NCBI GenBank assembly: GCA_028876395.1
Contig: JAGWRX010000078.1
Location: 1 to 39,537, forward strand
DNA length: 39,537 bases
Source: Acidobacteriota bacterium
GTDB lineage: Bacteria; Acidobacteriota; Terriglobia; Terriglobales; Acidobacteriaceae
Reading direction: 5' to 3'
Part shown: positions 25,162 through 33,424 of the stretch, one piece after another
Numbering within the stretch: position 1 is the first letter of the stretch
Layout: every line of letters starts with the position of its first letter
Program-made: the position numbers and the translations under genes
The notes under the pieces: generated by a model
Database searches by the model: none
Told to the model about the DNA's origin: nothing
What the model saw: only the letters and a program-made list of their open reading frames with translations

Positions 25162-26289
25162 CTAGCTCGCCAAGATGCTTGACGCCATTTCGGACTGGTT
25201 CAGCCTGCGCAGAAAGCGTTCGAGAGTCTTCTTGTCGGTCCCACGGTCCATCATGATTTCGCCGTTGTTGTCTTCCGGACCCCTTGACAGAATAAACGAG
25301 AGCCCCAGACCTTCATTATCCCAACGAACAACCTTTCCCTGCACGGCGATTGCGTCGTCAAGATTGTTCCCCAGGCTGTCCGTCCGCTGCAGCGTCATAA
25401 GAACCATGGTGCCTGGAAACCATCTGTCCTCTGTCAGAAGATAAAGCCCGGCGATGCTGATGTCCGCAATCTGGTAGGCCCTTGGCGTGCTGCCCGTCCA
25501 GTAATAGGCAACCAATCCCGGCAGCGGTTTGCGATGGGCTCTGCGCCGATCCGACGACAGCCAATTCCTGAGCCAGAGTTTCAGTGAGTTCGGCCTGCCA
25601 GTGTTTGGGTCGAATTGATTCATCCCATCTGACTCCTGAAATAGCGTTTGTACGCCGCCCGGGCGTTGTTGTGAGATCGACTGGCGTGAAGTACCGCTTC
25701 CGAGATGCACTTCCATCGAAGACACGCTCCCTTCCGGGCACATAACGAGTTCGGTGGCAGACGAGTGCGTGAGCCGTTCCAGGCGATGCTCCATTTCTTC
25801 TGCCGCGCAAATAACCAACTGATCCCCAAGCTGAGTCTGCGACGAAAAAATGGTATGGGCTGGCAGCACCAATGCGCTTGCAGCCTCGTCTTCAAATGTC
25901 TCAATCACAGAGGCCGGGAAAGACTCGATCTCCTGAATGACATGGTAATTCTCATCCAGATATATCAGATCCACTGGGAAATGTCCCAGCGCTGACGGCA
26001 TGCCTCTGTAGGGCATGATCCAGAGACTGCTATCCATCTTGACCGCAAGGCTCTCGATAAGTCGCTTCAGCTTCTCAATCGTCACATCGGCGGCGATGAG
26101 CTCCAGGCTGAGGAAGCTTTCGCGCGTCTGGTTGTATACGCAGTATTTATGGCTTTCCATACCCTGCAACCCTTCAGGAAGCTGCCAGAATCCTGTTCTT
26201 GTCACAACTAACTTATCGTCAACGTAATCTGCATGATCCAACCCAATCATTGAGCCTGCGTGCCAATTGCCATGGTGCGGCAACTTCAT
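25162..26289 (-). CDS. DUF192-like/PilZ fusion protein (probable c-di-GMP receptor)
   Basis: A 375-residue protein without signal peptide. Residues about 52-160 align by eye with the nearby DUF192 protein: SLWIMPYRGMP, then HFPVDLIYLDENYHVI, then ALVLPAHTIFSSQTQLGDQLVI. The glycine-rich block and some conserved residues are lost, so this is a diverged DUF192 domain. Residues about 245-345 are a PilZ domain with both c-di-GMP motifs: RxxxR (Arg249 to Arg253) and DxSxxG (Asp276, Ser278, Gly281). A linker of about 80 residues joins them. It is the last gene of the prepilin peptidase to tadC unit, after the two microprotein genes. It could couple c-di-GMP to pilus assembly or motor action. The 197 bases before its ATG hold no clear promoter. 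Confidence 0.88.
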   Translation of the reverse strand: MKLPHHGNWHAGSMIGLDHADYVDDKLVVTRTGFWQLPEGLQGMESHKYCVYNQTRESFLSLELIAADVTIEKLKRLIESLAVKMDSSLWIMPYRGMPSALGHFPVDLIYLDENYHVIQEIESFPASVIETFEDEAASALVLPAHTIFSSQTQLGDQLVICAAEEMEHRLERLTHSSATELVMCPEGSVSSMEVHLGSGTSRQSISQQRPGGVQTLFQESDGMNQFDPNTGRPNSLKLWLRNWLSSDRRRAHRKPLPGLVAYYWTGSTPRAYQIADISIAGLYLLTEDRWFPGTMVLMTLQRTDSLGNNLDDAIAVQGKVVRWDNEGLGLSFILSRGPEDNNGEIMMDRGTDKKTLERFLRRLNQSEMASSILAS

Positions 26290-26486
26290 CCAGCCGGATA
26301 GGCTAAAAGGGGGAACTTATCCAGTTGGAAAGACGGATTTTCGGGGCACTACCCTCCATCGACGGCAAAAAGGGAATAAATGTCCTTGCCGCCAGAAGGG
26401 CATAATACCCGGCTGGCGGGGATGCTGGGCGGACTCGCCGGAAGGATCACCGCCCGGCCGCCACCCGCCCCGCGATTCAATCTCCG

Positions 26487-26582
26487 TTACTTGACCCGAG
26501 TGCGCCGACGCTGAATCAAAATGATCAGCACGATAACAAAGAGCACGCCGGCAACGACCCGGACAATCGTAGTAGTGTCCAT
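26487..26582 (-). CDS. 31-residue transmembrane microprotein, second copy
   Basis: A very small gene: ATG, 31 codons, TAA. The protein begins MDTTTIVRVVAGV, continues as one strongly hydrophobic helix (about residues 6-23) and ends with the basic tail QRRRTRVK, so the C-terminus should be cytoplasmic. It is identical in protein sequence to the copy at 26673-26768; the DNA differs at one silent site. GGGAGACTTGGGA precedes the ATG, a good ribosome site different from that of the first copy. It lies between the first copy and the DUF192/PilZ gene. I know no named family for it; a role in the pilus platform or the PilZ pathway is a guess from position. Confidence 0.75.
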   Translation of the reverse strand: MDTTTIVRVVAGVLFVIVLIILIQRRRTRVK

Positions 26583-26672
26583 TCCCAAGTCTCCCAATTC
26601 GTGAGTGAATACGGATTGCGCCTGCAGCGTAAACCTGACGCGGCGCCAACTGGTCCTTCAAGGCAACTCTTG

Positions 26673-26768
26673 TTACTTGACCCGAGTGCGCCGACGCTGA
26701 ATCAAAATGATCAGCACGATGACAAAGAGCACGCCGGCAACGACCCGGACAATCGTAGTAGTGTCCAT
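26673..26768 (-). CDS. 31-residue transmembrane microprotein, first copy
   Basis: Same 31-residue protein as at 26487-26582 (single hydrophobic helix, basic C-terminal tail). The ATG lies 15 bases after the tadC stop codon, and the gap is almost entirely a strong ribosome site (AGAAGGGAGAG). This spacing is what a real operon gene has and strongly supports translation. The stop TAA is 90 bases before the second copy starts. Such proteins escape normal gene calling because of length. Possible roles are a small regulator or stabiliser of the TadB/TadC platform; there is no direct evidence. Confidence 0.8.
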   Translation of the reverse strand: MDTTTIVRVVAGVLFVIVLIILIQRRRTRVK

Positions 26769-26783
26769 CTGACTCTCCCTTCT

Positions 26784-27695
26784 TTATTGATTGAACAGCG
26801 TTTTAAAGGAGTCCGACATGCTAATAGCTGCCGGACCAAGAACAACCAGAAACAGGGAGGGAAAAATGAACAGCGCAAGCGGGAACAACAGCTTGACCGA
26901 CAATTTTGCCGCCTTTTCCTCAATTTCCTGCACGCGCTTGATTCTAAGCGTATCGGAGTGAACTCGCAAAGTCTTCGCAATACTCGTTCCGAACTGTTCT
27001 GATTGAACCAGCATGGATACCAGATTGCGTACGTTGTCCACGCCCGTCCTATCCGCTAGGTGCTTCCAAGCGTCGCTCCGAGGCGTCCCCGCCCGTTGCT
27101 CCAGCGCCACCACACCGAGCTCATCGCTGAGAACCGGCTGCGATTGTTGCATCTCTACTGAGGTCCGAGCGGTCGCCTGGTCCAGACTGAGACCCGCCTC
27201 GACGCAGATTACCAGCATGTCCAATACGTCCGGCAGGCCACGCCGAACGCTTGCCTGCCGTCTGGTTATCAGTTTTCCAAGCCAGAAATCAGGAATCAGG
27301 AATCCAAGACCCAGGCAGGCGATGAGTATGAAAAACGGGCTTTGTCTTGCCAGGCCGGTGATCACGGCGATGCCGAGAAGGAGAAGCGGGGCGATAACCT
27401 TTGTCCCGTAGAAGATCTTTACAGCGGCATCCTTGCGAAATCCAGCCAGGATCAACCGCTTCTGGATGACCGAGACCTCGGCGTCACTTCTCGGAATGAC
27501 GCGCTCGAATTGCTCGACCACATCGCCAAGAATCCCGCGCGTATCCTTGAGCTTGGACTTTAAGCTTTTTTGTTTGAGGTGGGGATTAATCGCGGCCGAG
27601 ATACGAGCTTGAACGGTCTCGCGATAGAAGATCAGGAGACCGCCGCTTGCAATCAGCAGGAATATGACACAAAAGGAAAGAACTGCAACGCCCAT
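26784..27695 (-). CDS. tadC: Tad pilus inner-membrane platform protein TadC
   Basis: Type II secretion F-family protein of 303 residues, which with TadB forms the inner-membrane platform that the CpaF ATPase acts on. A membrane segment lies at the N-terminus (about 3-24), a pair at about 100-135, and one near the C-terminus (about 268-290, LLFPLALFIFPSLFLVVLGP). The cytoplasmic F domain has GLPDVLDMLVICVEAGLSLDQA and LVQSEQFGTSIAKTLRVHSDTLRIKRVQEIEEKAAKLSVKL, standard for TadC. The ATG follows the tadB stop after 9 bases with AGGGG between. Normal length. Confidence 0.95.
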   Translation of the reverse strand: MGVAVLSFCVIFLLIASGGLLIFYRETVQARISAAINPHLKQKSLKSKLKDTRGILGDVVEQFERVIPRSDAEVSVIQKRLILAGFRKDAAVKIFYGTKVIAPLLLLGIAVITGLARQSPFFILIACLGLGFLIPDFWLGKLITRRQASVRRGLPDVLDMLVICVEAGLSLDQATARTSVEMQQSQPVLSDELGVVALEQRAGTPRSDAWKHLADRTGVDNVRNLVSMLVQSEQFGTSIAKTLRVHSDTLRIKRVQEIEEKAAKLSVKLLFPLALFIFPSLFLVVLGPAAISMSDSFKTLFNQ

Positions 27696-27704
27696 AACGC
27701 CCCT

Positions 27705-28676
27705 TCAAACATCCATGTTGACGATTTTGCGAATGATCAATCCGCCCACCACAATCATGCTGCCCGCAGCATAGAGCAGCTTGATGCCCAGCTCCCGCGT
27801 CCACAGTAAGCTCATCATTTTGGGGTTCAGAATGTATAAGGCGCACCCCAGAACAATTGGCAGCAACGTCAAAATTGCTCCGGTCAGCCGTCCCTGAGCA
27901 GTATGGGTCAAGATCTGCCGCTTCAGCCTGAAGCGCTCCCGGATTACCTGGGAGGTTTTCTCGAGCACCTCGGCGAGGTTGCCGCCGCTTTCCTTCTGAA
28001 TCATGATGGCCGTGACCACAATGCGGAGATCCTGCACCGGCACGCGGGTGACCATGTTTTCCAGCGCGGTCTTCAACTCCAGGCCATAGTTCTGCTCGTC
28101 GAAAGCAACTCGAAATTCAGGACCTACCGGGTCGGGACATTCCCGCGTGACCAGACCCAGAGCGGAGTTCAGGCTATGGCCCACGCGGAGTGCGCTGACG
28201 ATCAGATCCAGTGCTTCCGGCAGCCCCTCTTCGAACTTCGACATGCGCTTGGAGCGCTTATGCAGGACGTAGCCCAAGGGCAGGAAGCCCGCACCCGCAC
28301 CAATCGCCAGGGCCAACACGATAGTCCCGGTGCGCCAGTAAATCAGGTAGGCGGGAAAGATGAAGGCCGCCATACACATCAGGACCAAACCACCTACGGT
28401 CCACTTGAGGTTGGCCTGGTAGAGCAGGCGGCGCAGGCGCGGCGTCAACTCAAGCTTTCGCAGGTACCGATCTATCCATGGGATGGAGCTCATCAACTCG
28501 TTCTTGCGAACATCGACGAGAAGATCGCTCATCTCCGGCTTTTCAGTGGCCAGAACCGAGTCGAGCCGGGCAAGCACCAGCTTGGCCTGCTGCGAGGAGT
28601 CTGAGCCGGTGGCGACCATCAGCAGGGCAGCCACCACAAACACTCCCAGAAAAACGAGGATCACTATCAGAATCAT
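27705..28676 (-). CDS. tadB: Tad pilus inner-membrane platform protein TadB
   Basis: Partner of TadC, 323 residues. Membrane segments lie at about 2-22, at about 92-135 (two), and at about 268-312 (two). The F domain contains FEEGLPEALDLIVSALRVGHSLNSALGLVTREC and MIQKESGGNLAEVLEKTSQVIRERF, the hallmark of TadB. It lies 21 bases after cpaF and 9 bases before tadC. The start at 28676 has no strong ribosome site, so it may depend on coupling with cpaF translation. Confidence 0.95.
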   Translation of the reverse strand: MILIVILVFLGVFVVAALLMVATGSDSSQQAKLVLARLDSVLATEKPEMSDLLVDVRKNELMSSIPWIDRYLRKLELTPRLRRLLYQANLKWTVGGLVLMCMAAFIFPAYLIYWRTGTIVLALAIGAGAGFLPLGYVLHKRSKRMSKFEEGLPEALDLIVSALRVGHSLNSALGLVTRECPDPVGPEFRVAFDEQNYGLELKTALENMVTRVPVQDLRIVVTAIMIQKESGGNLAEVLEKTSQVIRERFRLKRQILTHTAQGRLTGAILTLLPIVLGCALYILNPKMMSLLWTRELGIKLLYAAGSMIVVGGLIIRKIVNMDV

Positions 28677-28697
28677 CGCGACTAACCCCTTGCTTGC

Positions 28698-29978
28698 TCA
28701 GTTCACTTCCGTTGTTCTCTCAAACAAGCTCGGCGGCAGGAAGATGCCCGAAGTGCGGAGCTGATCGAGGAATCTGGGACGGATGCCGCTGGGCTTGAAT
28801 ACGCCCAACACCTTGCCATTGGGTCCAATGCCCTTTTTCTGGAAGGTAAATATCTCCTGCATCGAGATGATATTTTCCTCCATGCCCGTGATTTCGTGGA
28901 TGCTGACGCACTTGCGCGTTCCATCGCTGAGGCGGGTGCACTGCACAACAATGGTGAGCGCGGAGGCAATCTGCGCGCGGACCGTCTTTTCCGGCAGGTT
29001 CAGGTTGCTCATGGCGACCATGGATTCAAGTCTGGTCAAGGCATCGCGCGCGGTGTTTGCGTGAACCGTGGTCATCGAACCTTCGTGGCCGGTGTTCATT
29101 GCCTGGAGCATGTCAAATGCTTCCTCGCCGCGGACCTCACCGATGACGATGCGGTCAGGACGCATACGAAGGCTGTTGATCAGCAGTTGCCGCTGCCGGA
29201 TAGCCCCCTGGCCCTCAACGTTGGGCGGGCGGGTCTCCAGCCGCACAATGTTCTCCTGCGCGAGCTGCAGTTCGGCCGCGTCTTCGATGGTGATGACGCG
29301 CTCATTCTGCGGGATGTATTGCGACAGGATGTTCAGGAACGTGGTTTTGCCGGCGCCCGTGCCGCCGGAGATCAGGATGCTCAGCCGCGCGCGCACGGCT
29401 GCAGAGAGCAGCTCCATCATTTCCGCGGAAATGCTCTTCAGCTGCACCAGTTGATTGGCGGCCAGCGGGCCGGTTCCGAAGCGGCGGATGGACAGTGAGG
29501 GTCCATCCAGCGCCAGCGGCGGAATAATCGCGTTGACGCGGGATCCATCGGGCAGGCGCGCGTCCACCATGGGGGAGGACTCGTCAACCCGGCGGCCCAC
29601 GCGCGAAACGATGCGATCGATAATCTGAAGCAGATGGCGGTCATCGCGGAAGGTCGCATCCGCCCTCGACAGAACGCCGCCGCGTTCAATAAAGACATGG
29701 TCCTTGTCATTGACCAGGATGTCGGAAATCTTCTGATCCTTGAGCAGCGGCTCCAGCGGGCCGAGACCGAAGACCTCATCCAGCAGGTCGGTTTGAATCT
29801 TCTCCTGCTCGTCAAAGCTCAGCGGCACCCTGCGGTCGCTGATGATTTCACTAATAATGCTAGATACTGCCTGGCGTGCCTGGTTTGAGTTGACACGCGA
29901 AAGCTTCTCAAGATCCAGCTTGGAGATCAGGGTCCGGTGTACTTCAGATTTAAAACTTTCCAGATTTAGATTTTCCAT
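28698..29978 (-). CDS. cpaF: Tad pilus motor ATPase CpaF/TadA
   Basis: Secretion ATPase of the PulE/VirB11 superfamily that drives Flp pilus extension and probably retraction. 426 residues. The N-terminal domain (about 1-170) has the helical start and [21 protein letters not shown]. The motor domain has Walker A GGTGAGKT (205-212), the Asp-box/Walker B region [21 protein letters not shown] and the His-box [22 protein letters not shown]. All catalytic motifs are intact. AGGAA lies eight bases before the ATG. It sits 45 bases after cpaE and 21 bases before tadB in the same operon. Confidence 0.97.
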   Translation of the reverse strand: MENLNLESFKSEVHRTLISKLDLEKLSRVNSNQARQAVSSIISEIISDRRVPLSFDEQEKIQTDLLDEVFGLGPLEPLLKDQKISDILVNDKDHVFIERGGVLSRADATFRDDRHLLQIIDRIVSRVGRRVDESSPMVDARLPDGSRVNAIIPPLALDGPSLSIRRFGTGPLAANQLVQLKSISAEMMELLSAAVRARLSILISGGTGAGKTTFLNILSQYIPQNERVITIEDAAELQLAQENIVRLETRPPNVEGQGAIRQRQLLINSLRMRPDRIVIGEVRGEEAFDMLQAMNTGHEGSMTTVHANTARDALTRLESMVAMSNLNLPEKTVRAQIASALTIVVQCTRLSDGTRKCVSIHEITGMEENIISMQEIFTFQKKGIGPNGKVLGVFKPSGIRPRFLDQLRTSGIFLPPSLFERTTEVN

Positions 29979-30023
29979 GTTGCACCGTTCCTATACAGAG
30001 GATTTAATTCAAAAAACGCGGAA

Positions 30024-31223
30024 TCAGCCGAAAAGGCTGAATCCCTTCTTCTTCTTTTCCGCCTTGATGGTCACGCCGCTCGCAGCCCCGGCCATCTCCT
30101 GGATGGCCCTGGAGATCATCGAGTCTTCCTGGGTCAGGGGAGTCGCTTCGTTCTGCATCCGCCGCACCGCCACATAGTCGCTTGGAATCTTCCACTGCAC
30201 CGGCTTGTTTAGCGCTTTTGCAATATGTTCTTCATCGACACCACCGGACCGGGGGATGAATCGGTTGAGCACGATCTCGAGATTGGTGCCCCCGGTCTTG
30301 AAATATTCAGAAATAACGCGGTGCGAGTTGCGAAGCTCCGGAATGCCCGCCTGCATCACGAGATAGACCACATCCGCCTGGTCCAGCAGTGACGTCTTAC
30401 TCAGGTCAAATCTCGATCCCGCATCGATCACCACGTACTCGAAATTGGAGCGGGCGGTCTGGACGAGCCTCTCGATGGCGTCGCTGTTCACATCGACAGT
30501 CGGGAACTTGCCGGGGGCCGCGAGAATGGACAATCCCGACGAATGCTTGACCACAATCTTCGACAGAAAGTTCGAGTCCATCCGGCTGGCATTCTGCAGC
30601 GCGTCCACGACTGAGAACTGAGGGGTGATCCCGAGGGTCAGCGCCGCATCGCCCAGGGGAAGGTCAAGGTCGATCATCAATGTGTTCTTGCCGCATCCCT
30701 GGGCCAGGGCCACGGCAAAATTGCAGGCCACGGTGGTCACTCCCGAGCCTCCCTTGCCGCCCAGGAACAAGAGCACCTTGCCGCCGTCATGCTTGCCGCC
30801 CTGCCCCGTCGGCTTGCGCGTCGCGGCGCGGGAGAGCGCCTCGGAAAGGGTGCTCGTAGAGATCGGCTGGGAGAGGAACTCGCGCGCTCCGGCGCGCATG
30901 CAGCGCACCAGGGTGCTCGGATCAGTCTGGGCGGAGTAGACCATTACGGTTGTCTGGCTCTGCGAGGCCACATGCTCCACCAGGTTCAGTGCGACTTTCT
31001 GGTCGGAGTCGAGATCGATGATGATCACATCGAAATTCTGTTCGAGCAGACGCTGCATTTCCGAAACCCGGACAGGATAAGCGTTGAACTCCCTTACCGC
31101 GTTGATCGAAGCGCTGGACAGAGCATGAGCCACGCCTCTGCGGTCCTGATCGTTGGGGCCAATGACGGCAACCGACAGACCGCCTACGCTCGTGACGTCC
31201 GATTCTTGCAATGGGGTAGACAT
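30024..31223 (-). CDS. cpaE: Tad pilus localisation ATPase CpaE/TadZ
   Basis: ParA/MinD-like protein that positions the Tad machine at the cell pole or surface. The 399 residues comprise an N-terminal receiver-like domain (about 15-135) with Asp70 (FDVIIIDLDSD) but with Gln in place of the usual lysine (FLSQP), so it may not be phosphorylated. The MinD/ParA domain has the deviant Walker A GGKGGSGVTT (155-164), DLDLPLGDAALTLGI, and YVVIDAGSRFDLS as Walker B. This is the normal TadZ layout. It lies 95 bases downstream of the prepilin peptidase gene and 45 bases upstream of cpaF. Confidence 0.95.
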   Translation of the reverse strand: MSTPLQESDVTSVGGLSVAVIGPNDQDRRGVAHALSSASINAVREFNAYPVRVSEMQRLLEQNFDVIIIDLDSDQKVALNLVEHVASQSQTTVMVYSAQTDPSTLVRCMRAGAREFLSQPISTSTLSEALSRAATRKPTGQGGKHDGGKVLLFLGGKGGSGVTTVACNFAVALAQGCGKNTLMIDLDLPLGDAALTLGITPQFSVVDALQNASRMDSNFLSKIVVKHSSGLSILAAPGKFPTVDVNSDAIERLVQTARSNFEYVVIDAGSRFDLSKTSLLDQADVVYLVMQAGIPELRNSHRVISEYFKTGGTNLEIVLNRFIPRSGGVDEEHIAKALNKPVQWKIPSDYVAVRRMQNEATPLTQEDSMISRAIQEMAGAASGVTIKAEKKKKGFSLFG

Positions 31224-31318
31224 TACCGATTTGAGCTCCCAGCCATTCGCTTTGACTTCGCAAATTCAGCTGCGTTCCTGTTGCGTCTAACTGCGAAAAA
31301 TTCCATCTGTCCTGCTTC

Positions 31319-31834
31319 TCAGCGCATAAAAAACGACATCAGCGTTCCGATCGCGATTGCTGGAGCATAAGGCATCTTGCGCGCCTTGGGGTTGGCGAGC
31401 GTCAGTTCCGGGTTGCCGCGCAAGCCCCGCTTTCCCCAGCCAAGAACCATATTGCCCGTGCCCGCAAAAAGTTCTCCCAGAAACCCGCCGACAGCGGCCC
31501 AGCTGATGGCCATGATCCCGCCCACAATCCCGGTCAGCACCAAGGCAAACAGCAGCTGCCTGGGTCCAACCCAGGCTCCCACGGCCGCGCACAGCTTCAC
31601 GTCTCCCATTCCCATGCCGCCCATCCAGGCCAGAATCCCGAACAGAAGCAGGCCAAGTCCAAGACCACCAAGGCTTTGTCCGACACCTGACCACCCATGG
31701 AGCCAGGCAGAGACGACAATCCCGGCACCCATGAAGGGCAGTACCAGCCAGTTGGGAATGCGGCGGCTGCGCAAATCGGTAAAGGTCGCCACAGCGAGAA
31801 CGACCACCGTAGGCCACCAGGCTATCGAATGCAA
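31319..31834 (-). CDS. cpaA: Prepilin peptidase CpaA/TadV
   Basis: A24-family aspartic membrane protease that cuts the leader off Flp prepilin. 171 residues with about four to five membrane segments. Both catalytic aspartates are visible: Asp20 in TDLRSRRIPN and Asp78 in the GxGD motif (GMGMGDVKL). It lacks the methyltransferase domain of PilD, as is normal for Tad peptidases. It is the first gene of the long Tad operon (cpaA, cpaE, cpaF, tadB, tadC, two microproteins, PilZ), preceded by the 513-base control region with a sigma-54-like site. Confidence 0.95.
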   Translation of the reverse strand: MHSIAWWPTVVVLAVATFTDLRSRRIPNWLVLPFMGAGIVVSAWLHGWSGVGQSLGGLGLGLLLFGILAWMGGMGMGDVKLCAAVGAWVGPRQLLFALVLTGIVGGIMAISWAAVGGFLGELFAGTGNMVLGWGKRGLRGNPELTLANPKARKMPYAPAIAIGTLMSFFMR

Positions 31835-31885
31835 ATCAGACCTCCCCCGTCATTCCCATCGAAACACACGTAGCTACTATATGTA

Positions 31886-31901
31886 AGCAATTGTCCCTCC
31901 A
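31886..31901 (-). promoter_or_regulatory. Candidate sigma-54 promoter of the long Tad operon
   Basis: On the minus strand TGGAGGGACAATTGCT: GG and GC at the correct 12-base offset and a perfect TTGCT, but the -24 half has AGG instead of CAC. It lies about 50 bases before the prepilin peptidase ATG, much like the flp site. Weaker than the flp promoter; supported mainly by the similar layout. Confidence 0.5.
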
Positions 31902-32005
31902 AATCGCCATAAGTCAAGCTTGTAATAATTCAACACGATAGGTGAAGAAGAGACCGGACCTGTGTACACGGCTGTTTACGGGCTTCGGTACGCGGTGAAG
32001 CGCGG

Positions 32006-32025
32006 CGTATACACCCACAAAAGTG
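32006..32025. promoter_or_regulatory. Shared Tad regulatory element, cpaA copy
   Basis: CGTATACAC, one base, CACAAAAGTG; the last word extends to the 12-base inverted repeat CCACAAAAGTGG. It repeats the flp element with one base difference in spacing, and its CACAAAAGTG word starts about 115 bases upstream of the candidate sigma-54 site (118 for flp). Confidence 0.6.
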
Positions 32026-32347
32026 GTAGATAAGACGTGCCTTCGGTAGCGCTATGACCCCCATTTTCAGATCGCCATCGCTTGCCTGTTCCCATTGCGC
32101 TCTTCGTAGTGAGCCTGAATCCGGCTCTCCGCGCTAGTACCATTCTTGATTCCGTCCGGATCTTTAGCATCTGAGCGCGTCAGCATCTCCGGGACCGGTT
32201 GTTCTGATGCGTCCTATTCTAGGCCAAGGCTCCCCGATGGTCGAGTGGTTCTTTGCGCGGCCTGAGTAATCGCACACCGCGTTGCACGCCTTGATGAGAG
32301 TGGAAGATGTGGCGGTCGCGCAATCGGAATCCTGCCGGCCTTGCCTT

Positions 32348-33424
32348 CTACGCCAGAAACATACAGTCGCCGTAGCTGAAAAAGCGGTAACCGCTCTCCA
32401 CTGCATGACGGTAGGCGGCGAGAACCCGCTCGCGCCCGGCAAAGGCGCTCACCAGCATCAGCAGGCTCGATTGCGGCAGGTGGAAGTTGGTCAGCAGGGC
32501 GCCCACGACACGAAAGGGAAAGCCGGGGGAGATAAAGATCTCGGTCTCTCCGCTATGCGCCTTGAGCGCTTCGGCGCCCTCTGCGAGCGCGCAGTGCTCC
32601 AGCGTGCGCACCACGGTAGTGCCGACGGCCACCACGCGCCGGCCCTCATGCCGGGCGCGATTCACGGCCTCGGCCGTTGCCGGCGGCAGAGTGTAGCGTT
32701 CGCGGTGCAGTTGCACTTCCTCCACGCGCTCCACGCGCAGCGGCGCGAAGGTGCCCATGCCCACGTGCAGCGTGATGCGCGCCACCTCAACTCCCGCGGC
32801 TGCCAGCGCATCCAGCATCTGCGGGGTAAAGTGCAGCCCGGCCGTGGGGGCGGCCACCGAGCCCTTTTCCTGCGAGAAGACCGTCTGATAGCGCTCGCGG
32901 TCCATTGCGGCGTCATCGCGGCGGATGTAAGGCGGTAGCGGCATATGGCCAATGCGCTCCAGCGCCGCAAAAAAGTCCCTCACCGGCGCAAAACGCAGCA
33001 GGCGCTCGCCAAACGCGCCGCGCTTCAGCACTTCAGCTTCCAGTTCCACGGCCCCCGAGGCGGAGGAAAACACCAGCCGCTCTCCCACGCCAACCTTTTT
33101 CCCCGGCCTTACCAGCGCGCGCCAGGTGTCGCCGCCGGCCGGCTCGGTCAGCAGCACCTCCACCTGCCCGGTCGGCTCCTGGCGATCGCGCACCAGCGTC
33201 CGCCGCGCGTACAGCCGCGCCGGAATCACGCGGCTGTCGTTGATCACCAGCAGATCGCCGGGATGCAGCAGGGAAGGGAACTGGGCAAACTGCATGTCAG
33301 CGAGCACGCCTGTGGAGCGGTTCATCAGCAGCATGCGGCTTTGCCCGCGTTCCTGCGTGGGTTGCTGCGCAATCAGTTCAGGCGGCAGATCAAAGTCAAA
33401 GTCGGCAACGCGAAGGCCGCTCAT
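32348..33424 (-). CDS. queA: tRNA preQ1(34) S-adenosylmethionine ribosyltransferase-isomerase
   Basis: Builds epoxyqueuosine in tRNA by adding the ribosyl part of SAM to preQ1 at position 34. 358 residues, typical length. Family blocks are present: [14 protein letters not shown] at the start, [16 protein letters not shown], the substrate-binding [28 protein letters not shown], and [19 protein letters not shown] with the ending [12 protein letters not shown]. The ATG overlaps the stop of the acyltransferase gene (ATGA), so the two are translationally coupled. No other queuosine gene lies in the window. Confidence 0.97.
   Translation of the reverse strand: MSGLRVADFDFDLPPELIAQQPTQERGQSRMLLMNRSTGVLADMQFAQFPSLLHPGDLLVINDSRVIPARLYARRTLVRDRQEPTGQVEVLLTEPAGGDTWRALVRPGKKVGVGERLVFSSASGAVELEAEVLKRGAFGERLLRFAPVRDFFAALERIGHMPLPPYIRRDDAAMDRERYQTVFSQEKGSVAAPTAGLHFTPQMLDALAAAGVEVARITLHVGMGTFAPLRVERVEEVQLHRERYTLPPATAEAVNRARHEGRRVVAVGTTVVRTLEHCALAEGAEALKAHSGETEIFISPGFPFRVVGALLTNFHLPQSSLLMLVSAFAGRERVLAAYRHAVESGYRFFSYGDCMFLA

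Larger units (their letters stand above)
26486..26768. repeat. Tandem 97-bp direct repeat covering the two microprotein genes
   Basis: Bases 26486-26582 and 26672-26768 are identical except for one base (26535 A versus 26721 G), at an offset of 186. The identity begins one base before the stop codon complement and ends exactly at the start codon; the flanks on both sides are unlike each other. The duplicated unit is therefore almost precisely the coding sequence. Confidence 0.97.
31835..32347. promoter_or_regulatory. Control region of the long Tad operon
   Basis: A 513-base AT-rich gap between the queA stop and the prepilin peptidase gene, both on the minus strand. It holds a sigma-54-like site (31886-31901), the composite CGTATACAC/CACAAAAGTG element (32006-32025) and a GTGTACAC palindrome (31962-31969). 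The half next to queA shows nothing I can name. No gene-like frame seen. Confidence 0.6.

Noticed and set aside
26317-26661. 114-codon minus-strand frame across the second microprotein gene
   Set aside because: It reads the repeat in another frame and has no ribosome site; the 31-codon frame has both a ribosome site and conserved duplication.
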